Origin: Porphyromonadaceae bacterium UBA7332
Lineage (GTDB): Bacteria > Bacteroidota > Bacteroidia > Bacteroidales > UBA7332
Assembly (NCBI GenBank): GCA_002471225.1
Contig: DKPO01000044.1
Location: 62,001-126,000 of the forward strand
Direction: 5' to 3'
DNA length: 64,000 nucleotides
Position numbers and translations under genes: made by a program. The notes below the pieces were generated by a model that was not told the origin of the DNA, searched no databases, and saw nothing but the letters and a program-made list of their open reading frames with translations. Every line of letters begins with the position of its first letter. Within the stretch, counting starts at the first letter, position 1. Below, one piece after another: positions 27,701 to 35,603 of the stretch.

Positions 27701-28167
27701 ATAGATTGTAAGGTGTCGGGACTTGCATTTTCTGAATCACTGAGGAAGTAATAGCCGAAATCAGAGTAGGGATTATTCTCGTGAATAAGAAATGAATTAT
27801 TAAGTCGTTTGATTTCAGTAGATCCGCAACCGTAGAAAAGTAAAAAATCACCCGATACAAAAGAATTCTTATTTGCAGTTATTCTGCGCACAGATACTTC
27901 AGGCAGGTCATCCGGTTTCGTATCATTGAAGGTTTCGGGAAGGATATATCCTCCGTACCCATATATTTTGACTTTTTGAGGTTCGGAGAAACCTAAAGAT
28001 TTAAGGTCGTCATACGTATATTTATATATGCCAGACTGCGGTATTCTTACTTTAATCCACTTGCCTGTAGCTAATTTGGATTGTTTATTAAAGAAATCAG
28101 AGGGTAAAGCATAAAGCTTTACCCCTATAAATAAAAAAAGTAAGATACATATTTTCTGAAAAGTCAT
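24754..28167 (-). CDS. porU: Type IX secretion sortase PorU
   Basis: A 1137-residue exported cysteine peptidase of the gingipain (C25) fold. Catalytic residues are visible: His632 in LVGHGSNISWTTEE and Cys665 in WITATCDFSRFDD, with the following GGAIALFSTTRVVYSG segment. The N-terminal about 420 residues are beta-rich, the peptidase domain covers about 425-790, and the C-terminal end shows a T9SS-type CTD (GVYIFRVFIATANSQFASEAKKMIIKSQ-like strands). PorU removes the CTD of secreted cargo and attaches the protein to A-LPS. It is 35 bp downstream of the FAH gene and 77 bp upstream of porV; the three probably share a transcript. Confidence 0.95.
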   Translation of the reverse strand: MTFQKICILLFLFIGVKLYALPSDFFNKQSKLATGKWIKVRIPQSGIYKYTYDDLKSLGFSEPQKVKIYGYGGYILPETFNDTKPDDLPEVSVRRITANKNSFVSGDFLLFYGCGSTEIKRLNNSFLIHENNPYSDFGYYFLSDSENASPDTLQSIHYKTPIEAPGLEYYDDLIIHENDIISVANTGREFFGENFSLNNVQHFLFDIPGIKPLSTINIEVEFIAKDKFNSNLQIRLNDHSIGQITFPGNSNYYDKSVLINRRFNSANLSDNGQYKVTLDLEKKNYINAHLNYIRLHMQRELRPYADFSPFRFLKSGKAIMRQDNTSEVWDLTNPVAAKIIKSGNTDNSFMVNPSQNFAFVNVHGRFNKPETIGTVANQNLHALPFTDMVILTDPEFMAEAIDLADFHKRSDNLLVTVVTPEVIYNEFSSGTPDISAYRWFMKMLYDKAEHESEKPRYLLLLGDGCFDNRGILKAASSTKANRILTYQSSNSVQETVSYTTDDYLGFLDNSSGDKLSNANMNLGIGRIPARNRSEVKAYLSKLYAYTNNTEKGSWKNNLLFMGDDGDGNLHMQQADKLANYLESEHKEFNIQKIYLDSYKLEQTATGNRYPDAKRKMYELLRQGMLMVNLVGHGSNISWTTEEMITMQDIDNMLFKRIPLWITATCDFSRFDDYTTSAGEKMLFHPQGGAIALFSTTRVVYSGPNYIINEQLCRNLFDKKENNSRYTFGDIIREAKRTIVNDPAIAKSDNHLKFTLLGDPALKFNYPEYKITLTHINDKTPDPDRTDTIQALSHVKVRGQILSPENDIASAFNGFTELTLFDAAEKITTRDNDADNNPFIYYDRSKILFKSKGQIINGAFELDLILPKDISYKNDLAKISLYAYDSEGNEAQGYHDNLIINGTSSDMKPEENAPLINTLYLNSPAFSIKDPVNETPMLYAEIEDDSGLNISQASIGHEMEVMISGATNVRYTVNDFYEPLQGSITRGVIRFPIPELNNEEHELKLRVWDIFNNSSTAHLRFKVNTSARPDIYSIFYKALSPSLIPTTGTEGVDFYIRHNRPESKIKLEIKVYALSGQEVWSTKQNLLFQNDISDPIRWDLTDFNNNHLAPGVYIFRVFIATANSQFASEAKKMIIKSQ

Positions 28168-28202
28168 AGACGTATCTGAATTTTGAGTTGAGTAAATAGT
28201 AT

Positions 28203-28814
28203 TTACTTAACGAAGAAATCCAGCACTTTATTATTTTCAATATATCCTTCTATATGGTCATTGATGTCTACACGTCCAACACCTGAAGGTGTACCGGTAA
28301 AGATCAAATCACCTTTTTTAAGTGTGAAATACTTACTGGCATAAGAAATGATTTTGTTAATCGAAAAGATCATTTCCTCTGTACAGGCTGATTGTCTGAG
28401 CTCATCATTCATTTTCATACTGAATTGAATTTTAGTCATATCAACATCTTCAGTAGAAATAAATTCGCCGAGAACAGCAGAATTATCAAAAGCCTTTGAT
28501 ATTTCCCACGGTTGTCCTTTTTCTCTCAATGTTTGCTGTAAATCACGAGCGGTAAAGTCAATACCCACAGTCATTGCATCATAATAGCGAGGAGCAAACT
28601 TTTCTGCAATATTTTTACCTAAACGATTGATACGAATTACAATTTCTGTTTCGTATTCAATGCGATCAGAAAAATCCGGGATAAAAAATGGCTTACCATC
28701 TTTTAGTATGGCTGAATCGGGTTTCATGAAAAGTGTCGGTTCAGCAGGAAGTTCCGTACGACTCATTTCCTTATTATGATCGGGATAGTTCCATCCTACA
28801 CAAATTATTTTCAT
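28203..28814 (-). CDS. Fumarylacetoacetate-hydrolase family protein
   Basis: A 203-residue FAH-fold enzyme. Metal-site and fold motifs: CVGWNYPDHNKEM, the acidic IEYETEIVIRI, VGIDFTARDLQ and LIFTGTPSGVGRV. Members cleave or decarboxylate 2-oxo acids (acylpyruvases, oxaloacetate tautomerase/decarboxylase) with Mg2+; the exact substrate cannot be read. Small single-domain size matches the FAHD1 group. It begins the transcription unit leading into porU, a linkage that appears positional rather than functional. Confidence 0.9.
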   Translation of the reverse strand: MKIICVGWNYPDHNKEMSRTELPAEPTLFMKPDSAILKDGKPFFIPDFSDRIEYETEIVIRINRLGKNIAEKFAPRYYDAMTVGIDFTARDLQQTLREKGQPWEISKAFDNSAVLGEFISTEDVDMTKIQFSMKMNDELRQSACTEEMIFSINKIISYASKYFTLKKGDLIFTGTPSGVGRVDINDHIEGYIENNKVLDFFVK

Positions 28815-28852
28815 ACGATTTCTTATTTTGATGATTATTCTAAAAGGAATAA

Positions 28853-28860
28853 CAAAGATA
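28853..28860 (-). promoter_or_regulatory. -7 box for FAH-porU-porV unit
   Basis: On the minus strand TATCTTTG fits TAnnTTTG, about 40 bp upstream of the FAH start codon. Confidence 0.45.
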
Positions 28861-28952
28861 GATAAAATTCTTTCTTTCTGTATTCTCTTTTTTTGATATC
28901 ATGAGTCTTCAATAAATACATTATCCTATTTTTATCTTACTAAGAGATTTCT

Positions 28953-31844
28953 TTAGTAGATAGGCCAATCCGATGGAATAGGGAAATCCTTTAATCGGGG
29001 ATAAGGATACCCCTCCTTATTATCAATGATCCAATAGGCCGGATTTAAATTAAGGCTGGCAGCTTCTTTAGTTCTGAATCCAGTCCCACCCCCTGTAAGA
29101 GTAGGCTGATTGCTTCCTGGTGTTATAATAAGCGGTACATCCAGAAAGTAGCACTGGTCAATTGTTCCATAAGTATTATTAACTCCTGAAATCGGATATT
29201 TATTCGTTCCATTTGGAATTTTACCAATGAATAATACATTAGATAAAAGAGCATTATTTTGTCCTACAATTCCTCCCATGAAGTTATCCGCTAGGTTTGA
29301 ATGCACAATAGGTACTGAATCTGTTTGAGCATTAGGATTTATATCGATCACACAAATATTAGTGATACCACGACTAGACTGATGATTACACCCTACAATG
29401 GCCCCCGTATATTGATGATAGTTATACACAGCTTTATATCTTCTGGAATCTGCAATAACCATGCAATGGTTTATGTTTCCATTTACATAGTTATGCCCTG
29501 CAAGAAAACCTAGATAGGCTCCATAGGAGTATAAAATGCAATCCTCAATCAATACTTTTTCAATAGTTCCCTGATTTATACCTGTCAGACAACCCGTACT
29601 GCCTGCTGATACATTACTTATATTATAAAGGTGCAGATTCTTTAATAAGCCAGCATTTTGCTCAAATAGAGATAAATAAGGAGATGAAGGATTATAAAAA
29701 GTCATATTTTTGATATGATTATTATTTCCGTCGTATACACCCTCGAATAACCCGATAATTAACGGAGAAGTAATATTATCTTTAAATCCGCCGATACTTG
29801 TTTTTGAAAAATCAATATTATGATCTTGCAGATAGTAGTTGGACAATGGATTAAATACATTGTTGATACTTCTGAAATGCAAGGGCGTTCGAATATTAAA
29901 TGATCCTTTACTTTCTGTATTATATACAGTCGACGTTTGATAAACACCTTTTGCAAAATGAGGAAATACATATTGTGATGTTGCTTTGGTATTAATACTG
30001 ACAGATACAGCATAATAATTACCTGTTTCTTTTTTGATCAGTTCATTCTGATTGATCGGATAGAAAGAGCCTGTCGCATAATCTTCCCAAATAGAACTGG
30101 AAATAACCTGTGGACAGGTAAATGTACTATTTCCTATTTTTATTGAAGAGTTATTCAGCGGACTTATATTCACCACTCCATATCCGGTTTCGATAATATC
30201 CTTTTCATTGTTCATATCCAAACTGGAGCAGCTGCCATCCTGATAACTGAACCCATACGTATTATCCTGATACTTTTCATAATAAATAACTTCTTGTGCC
30301 GGACGTTTTACGGCAATGAGTACATTTTTGCGTGTTTCGTCGGCAAAAGCAGTCGCATAGGCAAACACACGGTTACGATCCGGATAAATAGGACGATTAT
30401 CCATGATCAGATTTTTGCTGGATATTTTTAGTCTGTCAGATAGTGAAGTAAAGGTTTTGAAATAATAACCATCATATTCAGTATATCCGATCGTATATGT
30501 TCCAGAAACGTCTGGGCTATTGGCTTTTTGTACAATCTTAATCTCTTTGACCAAATCTCCGATTCGTATAGTCAATATCCCACCTGTACTTGCAGATGTC
30601 AAATCTAATTTAACAGGCAAGTTCTGCACGGCTCCGTTTTTTAGATTCAAGGTAGCAGTAGTTGATGTAGTTACAGTATACCCTTCAGAAGCGCGCAATG
30701 TTATTCCTGTTCCCGAAACAGAGAGAGTTGCATTTGTGACTGTCGCAGGGGCATTGTGCGATAAGTGAGTAACTGTCACACCTTTTGCTTCATCGGCAAA
30801 CAAATAGAACTCAGAATTAGTCACACCCAAATAATACGATCCATTGGATGTAACGATATCTTTCGAGCGTCCATCGTCTATTGTAATATTATAATCAATA
30901 TTTACAGGCTTATTCGCTTTTGCTTCCTGAAAAGTCTTATATCCAGGACCTTTTACGGAGTTAATAGTCACATTATATTTATATCCGCGATTGATAGAAT
31001 AGTTATTTGTCTGATCTGTGTTTTTATAGTTAATGCAGATTTTATAAAACCCATCATTTATCTTCACTATCAGATCAGTTGTATTCTTATCTGTTGTTCC
31101 TGCTTTTACTTCGCTATTTTCAAATAAATAGATTTTCTGAATGTTATTATTTGATACACTAAGTGTACTGCGCTGTTCTTCGCCTCCCAAATCAAGAGAG
31201 TTGATGTTTTCTCCAAGTTCGCTTTGTTTTGCGGCATTAATTAAAGTAACCTCCGCTAAGGTAAGCCCCGGAGTATTGCAGGTTATATCTATTCGCGCAC
31301 AGGCATATTTCAATGATGCAGTATAACCATTGATATTTACAGGATCTAATACTTTAAACGATGTCGCTTGCGACAAAACGGGGATACCTTCTGTCGATGC
31401 TCCAGCTAAATCTGAAGTATTGAGTAAAAGTTCGTTGATGTCACTATATGTACTTCCAAGCTGAAACATGGTTAGTAGCCTGTCTGGGATATTTGCAAAG
31501 ACCTGAATGGAGCATGGATTGTTGTAGCGTTGTAATATCGCTTCCATCTTATTGTTCGTTGACCCGATTTTTCCTTCGACAGACTGGATAACTTTTCCCT
31601 CGCTGTCATAAACAAGAACACGTATATTTTTGACGATAGTCTCGTTAGTGGTTGCTTTCGATTCAATAACGGAGTAAACGGGAAGCTCCAGTGTTATCGG
31701 TACAAGGAGCTTCCCATCTTCCAACTCAATTATTTCACCAACTCTATCAAACTCATTATATTGTTCTGTCTGACATCCGTTTAATGCCAGCAGGCTGATC
31801 AGTAAGAAGATCAGTGTATATTTAATCTGATTAATTATGTACAT
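28953..31844 (-). CDS. Large fimbrial tip-like lipoprotein with GLUG-type repeats
   Basis: A 963-residue lipoprotein (lipobox ALNGC), last gene of the seven-gene fimbrial operon. The first about 300 residues resemble Mfa/Fim minor subunits (VYDSEGKVI, a cysteine-poor beta-sandwich ending NINRGYKYNVTINSVKG-like), followed by BACON/Ig-like stretches (about 310-450). The last about 300 residues carry repeated GLUG-type units built around G.FEG.YDGNNN.IKN and GCLTG, FLAGHN, GAIVG and GGIVGQN turns, a beta-helix-like adhesive tail. Tip proteins of type V pili usually lie distal in the operon, as here. Adhesin role is inferred; the ligand is unknown. Confidence 0.7.
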   Translation of the reverse strand: MYIINQIKYTLIFLLISLLALNGCQTEQYNEFDRVGEIIELEDGKLLVPITLELPVYSVIESKATTNETIVKNIRVLVYDSEGKVIQSVEGKIGSTNNKMEAILQRYNNPCSIQVFANIPDRLLTMFQLGSTYSDINELLLNTSDLAGASTEGIPVLSQATSFKVLDPVNINGYTASLKYACARIDITCNTPGLTLAEVTLINAAKQSELGENINSLDLGGEEQRSTLSVSNNNIQKIYLFENSEVKAGTTDKNTTDLIVKINDGFYKICINYKNTDQTNNYSINRGYKYNVTINSVKGPGYKTFQEAKANKPVNIDYNITIDDGRSKDIVTSNGSYYLGVTNSEFYLFADEAKGVTVTHLSHNAPATVTNATLSVSGTGITLRASEGYTVTTSTTATLNLKNGAVQNLPVKLDLTSASTGGILTIRIGDLVKEIKIVQKANSPDVSGTYTIGYTEYDGYYFKTFTSLSDRLKISSKNLIMDNRPIYPDRNRVFAYATAFADETRKNVLIAVKRPAQEVIYYEKYQDNTYGFSYQDGSCSSLDMNNEKDIIETGYGVVNISPLNNSSIKIGNSTFTCPQVISSSIWEDYATGSFYPINQNELIKKETGNYYAVSVSINTKATSQYVFPHFAKGVYQTSTVYNTESKGSFNIRTPLHFRSINNVFNPLSNYYLQDHNIDFSKTSIGGFKDNITSPLIIGLFEGVYDGNNNHIKNMTFYNPSSPYLSLFEQNAGLLKNLHLYNISNVSAGSTGCLTGINQGTIEKVLIEDCILYSYGAYLGFLAGHNYVNGNINHCMVIADSRRYKAVYNYHQYTGAIVGCNHQSSRGITNICVIDINPNAQTDSVPIVHSNLADNFMGGIVGQNNALLSNVLFIGKIPNGTNKYPISGVNNTYGTIDQCYFLDVPLIITPGSNQPTLTGGGTGFRTKEAASLNLNPAYWIIDNKEGYPYPRLKDFPIPSDWPIY

Positions 31845-31856
31845 AGTTATCTGTTG

Positions 31857-33143
31857 TTAGATTACTGTCACGTTTATTTTTCGCGTTATTTTATCAGCTC
31901 TGACTTCCAGTATATATTTTCCGGCAGGAGTCGTTTTGAGTATTGTGATTTTCTTAGAAGCAGGATCATGTGTGAAATTAATACCCTGGCCTGCCTTAAC
32001 GGAGATATTCGTTCCGTCTGTAGCATAATAGATAATCCTTTCGCTTCCGCGGCTTATATTCACTTCAGATTCAGAAAGGCTCAGATAAGTAGCCTTTATA
32101 TTTCCGTCAATTGTTTTTTCGACCCAATCCGTAATAGTTCCTGTCACAATTACCTTTTCGTCTTTTATCAATATGGAATACCGATAGGCTTTTCCCATTT
32201 CCCATTGTGTGATCCCGGATATTTTAGAAAGATCAACTTCCAATATTTTATTAATAGGAGATCCACCCTGTTTTATAATAGAATAATTAACGATCAGTTT
32301 ATTATCCGTTTCGTCCTGAAACGGTTGAGGCATCATGAAAAAGGCACTGTCGGAATGATGCAATAAGTTAAATTTGGAATCAGTGACAGCGATTTTCTTG
32401 AGTCCATCGTTAGCTACTGAAAGTATATATGTTTTCGGCATATCTGGTGATGAAGCCCAGCTAGCTCGGATCATATCCGGGTAACTGCCCGTTAATTCAG
32501 GAGTTAATTTCCCATTATATCTATTGACTGTTAAATTGATACTGTTTATCTGTACTTCGTCTGTCATGCCGATCTCCTTTTGAGCGGCGAAACTTATTTT
32601 CGATAACGCATGACTGAATCCAAAATTTACAGGACGACTCCCGATATACATCTGTTTTCCGTTTAGTAGTGTCTTATGGCTATAAAGTATGTCTTGCTGA
32701 GATTTATGGTCTGTGGGTACACTATAAAATAATTGAGGTAAACCCTCTTTGGGTAGGTCCGATACCCCATCCCACCTATAAGGCGCAAAGGCAAAGAATG
32801 TGTGATAGCCATCACCCGCCCATTGCGTCGGTGCATTTGGCTGATACGTATTATCGACTACCCATTTATCAGAAACATTGGCACGGAAAACACGTACATT
32901 GTGCATCCATTCGGTTTTTGAAGTCGCAGGGTTATACTCCTGTTTATCCGTATAAGCACAAAATACAGACATAGATGTTAATGGGTTACTACCTGTTTCG
33001 CCGGATATGACTATCCCGCGTGTATCAGATACATTTTCTACACCAAATTGAATACTATCTGTCGGAACAGTTAGTTCTTCCGCTTCCTGTGAACAAGCCA
33101 CAAGCAATGAAATTCCTATACAAGTGATGAGTTTTCGTATCAT
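31857..33143 (-). CDS. Fimbrillin family (Mfa1-like) lipoprotein
   Basis: A 428-residue lipoprotein, lipobox SLLVAC. Mfa-like-1 signatures: SMSVFCAY, WAGDGYHTFFAFAPY, FGFSHALSKISFAAQKE and WEMGKAYRYSILIKDEKVIVTGTITDW. A Thr-Arg pair (Arg42) sits where a trypsin-like protease matures other fimbrillins. Beyond the fimbrillin fold an extra Ig/BACON-like domain (about 345-428, SLSESEVNISRGSERIIYY) is appended, which is unusual for a polymerising subunit and suggests an accessory or minor subunit near the tip. It is 12 bp upstream of the tip gene. Confidence 0.8.
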   Translation of the reverse strand: MIRKLITCIGISLLVACSQEAEELTVPTDSIQFGVENVSDTRGIVISGETGSNPLTSMSVFCAYTDKQEYNPATSKTEWMHNVRVFRANVSDKWVVDNTYQPNAPTQWAGDGYHTFFAFAPYRWDGVSDLPKEGLPQLFYSVPTDHKSQQDILYSHKTLLNGKQMYIGSRPVNFGFSHALSKISFAAQKEIGMTDEVQINSINLTVNRYNGKLTPELTGSYPDMIRASWASSPDMPKTYILSVANDGLKKIAVTDSKFNLLHHSDSAFFMMPQPFQDETDNKLIVNYSIIKQGGSPINKILEVDLSKISGITQWEMGKAYRYSILIKDEKVIVTGTITDWVEKTIDGNIKATYLSLSESEVNISRGSERIIYYATDGTNISVKAGQGINFTHDPASKKITILKTTPAGKYILEVRADKITRKINVTVI

Positions 33144-33184
33144 AGCTTTATTTTCGTATTTTCAAATCTTTCAATTTTAAGAGA

Positions 33185-33210
33185 GTTATGGGGAGGCTAA
33201 TCCCCATAAC
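33185..33210 (-). promoter_or_regulatory. Intra-operon hairpin after first fimbrillin gene
   Basis: GTTATGGGG and CCCCATAAC form a perfect 9-bp stem with an 8-base loop without a following T-run; a second small stem (ATCCGATCATGTTTCGGAT) lies at 33219-33238. Placed between two fimbrillin genes, it probably stabilises the upstream message or attenuates downstream expression. Confidence 0.55.
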
Positions 33211-33268
33211 CCGATGTTTATCCGATCATGTTTCGGATTTTATACAACTCTAACTATTGATTTATCAC

Positions 33269-34540
33269 TTACTGTGTGATTGTTCCTTCTAAATCATTAC
33301 CCCATTCAGTTACATCAACATTGAAGTGGATATCACCGTCATTCACAGGATCGCCCGGTTCTTTATCTTTAATCGTAAGATCTGTACGATTCCCTTTTTC
33401 ATCATAATAGTTATCATCAATGATGATACCGCCTGTCGCATCAGCCGTACCTAGTTTTAAGCTATACATATAGCCTTTCCCTTGGTCCCAGGTTAAAGAA
33501 GCGCCTAAAGGGAACCCAACTTTAATGAAAAGAGGTTTGTCTGTAAGGTCTCTCTGTTGCTCAGGCGTTAATGTTGAAAAATCAGGATGTTTAGCAGCAT
33601 TTTGATATCCAACAGCATTCTCATCACCATTTGCTTCAATACGATAGACACTTTCAATATATGCTTTTGTAGGTTCAATTTTACCATTTGCAGTAGCAGC
33701 AGGATCAGTTTTGGTTCCAGCCCATGTTGCAGTTGCTGTTTGTGGACGCAGCATTAGATGACGATTGGTTACACTTTTTCCATAGACCGGGTTTTTAGTA
33801 GTTTCGTCAGCTGTAGTAGGAGTAAAGGTTGGTAGTGCAGTAGTAGTACTTGGTACGACTTCGGTAGGGAAGTATTTGTATTTATCTAAAGTCCCGTCAG
33901 TTAATGATGATGACCAAGCATGGTTTCCTGTTAGCTCAGATACATAGTTATAAGTTCCTGTATTACCCACATTTTGCATATGTAACTGTTGTACAACGAC
34001 CTTTGCGCCAGTACCTGCAATTACACTGAAGTTTACTTTCGATGTGATATGCTTAAACATTAGATTCAGCTTACCTGAAGCCGGTTTTGTAGTTACATTG
34101 ATATAATTAGCTGCCAAATAGTCGGTTTGCGTTGCAGGATCAGACTTAATAGTGATATTGGCAGTTACAGTACCTACAATATTTGTAGAAGGAGTGAAAC
34201 CATCCGCTGTATGAGGATAAAAAGCATAAAAATTCATCGGATATTTGGTTTTATCCTTTGGCCATTTATGCGGTCCATTTTGCCAATCCCAGTTTGCTCC
34301 ATATTTATAAATGTCACCATTTATAAACCAAGAAGCATTACCATTTTCTGTAGCGAAAACTTTAAACCCCTGTTGAACTTCAGGTAAGCCATTACTACTG
34401 GCGCGAGTTGTATTCGCACTGAAATTGATGTTGTCTTGAGAATGAATGTCGTTATTTTCCTCAAAAACATCGTTGTTAGAACAACTTGCAAAAATGAGTC
34501 CGCACGTAGCCAGACAAACTGCTAAATTTTTCATTTGCAT
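33269..34540 (-). CDS. Fimbrillin family lipoprotein, probable major subunit
   Basis: A 423-residue lipoprotein, lipobox IFASC followed by SNND. Fimbrillin core features: WPKDKTKYPMNFYAFYPHTADG, KLNLMFKHITSKVNFSVIAGTG and a C-terminal strand ending DVTEWGNDLEGTITQ. Thr-Arg at residues 45-46 (ANTTRASS) marks the likely maturation cleavage. Two in-frame ATGs (34540, 34534) could start it. Being the simplest fimbrillin in the operon and followed by a stabilising hairpin, it is the best candidate for the polymerising shaft subunit, assembled by donor-strand exchange at the cell surface after lipoprotein export. Confidence 0.8.
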   Translation of the reverse strand: MQMKNLAVCLATCGLIFASCSNNDVFEENNDIHSQDNINFSANTTRASSNGLPEVQQGFKVFATENGNASWFINGDIYKYGANWDWQNGPHKWPKDKTKYPMNFYAFYPHTADGFTPSTNIVGTVTANITIKSDPATQTDYLAANYINVTTKPASGKLNLMFKHITSKVNFSVIAGTGAKVVVQQLHMQNVGNTGTYNYVSELTGNHAWSSSLTDGTLDKYKYFPTEVVPSTTTALPTFTPTTADETTKNPVYGKSVTNRHLMLRPQTATATWAGTKTDPAATANGKIEPTKAYIESVYRIEANGDENAVGYQNAAKHPDFSTLTPEQQRDLTDKPLFIKVGFPLGASLTWDQGKGYMYSLKLGTADATGGIIIDDNYYDEKGNRTDLTIKDKEPGDPVNDGDIHFNVDVTEWGNDLEGTITQ

Positions 34541-34565
34541 GAATTTTTAAATAGGTTAGTAAAAA

Positions 34566-35603
34566 TTATTTTATTATTATATCTTCATCGTCACCCCAAT
34601 CTCCGACATCGATTCCTCCTTCCACAACAGGGAGAGAGAGCGCAAATGGAATTTCGATATAGTCTTTTTGGAGTCTATCCGAAATTGGTTGGGTGAAATA
34701 GTCATAGACATAGTTGTTTACGTTCATTTCCAGCAAATTCGGATCTTCCGGCACAAACCGGCATCCATCTGTCAGGATAATATCGACCCCCAATGTATAA
34801 TTGAATGATTGAGGTAGTATACCGAAAGTCCGGAAATTCCACTCTGTCGTACCGTCTGTCTGACTTCCGTTTATCGGTTTGCGCCCGTTGAAGATAAACA
34901 GATGCGTTGCAGGCGTATAGTAGGTTTGGCGCGAGCTCAGTCTGACTTTGTTGGCAAACCCTCTTTCAGCACCTCGCATCAGCTGGACCGATTTTAGATT
35001 TTTGACCGTAGCAATCACTTTACAATCATGTGTCACGCGTTGCATGTCCACGTACAGTGTATGCTGCTTTATCTTATTTTCGTTCAATCCGCGCGTATCA
35101 TTTACGGTTTCGAAGGTTATCGGATAATCAGTCAGAGACCACGAAGCCAGCTTAGGAATATTGATCATGAATCTTTCATTCGGAGCCGGTTTGTAGTATT
35201 CAAATCGTTCGGGGTTGTCAGCGAGAATTTCGGCAGAAATCTGTTCGAAACTATTGATATCCGAAAAACGGATAAACTCGCTCCAATACGACTCCAGAAC
35301 CGACTCATTCATGACCAGCAGTTTATATTCTCCGATAGGAACTTCGAGATAACCTTCATGGACATTTCCTTCGAGATATAATTCAAAAGGCTGACCTCCA
35401 TCTTTAGGGAAAAACCGGAATGAGACTTTATGAACCAAATCTTCTTCATTGCTTTTAGTCGGATCTATCCCTGAATGCTTCCACTCCACAACTACGGGTA
35501 TCAGCGCACTTTTATGCTTACAAGCATCAAAAAGTACTTGTCGTTCGCAGCTTGTACAAAGTATATATATCAGGAGCCAGATCGTAATCCAACCATTTTT
35601 CAT
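34566..35603 (-). CDS. DUF5119-type lipoprotein of fimbrial operon
   Basis: A 345-residue lipoprotein (lipobox LCTSC). It matches the DUF5119 type of protein that accompanies fimbrillins: VVVEWKHSGIDP near the N-terminus, a beta-sandwich with GEYKLLVMNES, and a second domain that keeps THLFIFNGRKPI and a C-terminus ending VGDWGDDEDIIIK. It occupies the position of an FimB/Mfa2-type anchor or length regulator, which is the inferred role. Its start overlaps the end of the DUF3575 gene by ATGA, so translation is coupled. Confidence 0.7.
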   Translation of the reverse strand: MKNGWITIWLLIYILCTSCERQVLFDACKHKSALIPVVVEWKHSGIDPTKSNEEDLVHKVSFRFFPKDGGQPFELYLEGNVHEGYLEVPIGEYKLLVMNESVLESYWSEFIRFSDINSFEQISAEILADNPERFEYYKPAPNERFMINIPKLASWSLTDYPITFETVNDTRGLNENKIKQHTLYVDMQRVTHDCKVIATVKNLKSVQLMRGAERGFANKVRLSSRQTYYTPATHLFIFNGRKPINGSQTDGTTEWNFRTFGILPQSFNYTLGVDIILTDGCRFVPEDPNLLEMNVNNYVYDYFTQPISDRLQKDYIEIPFALSLPVVEGGIDVGDWGDDEDIIIK

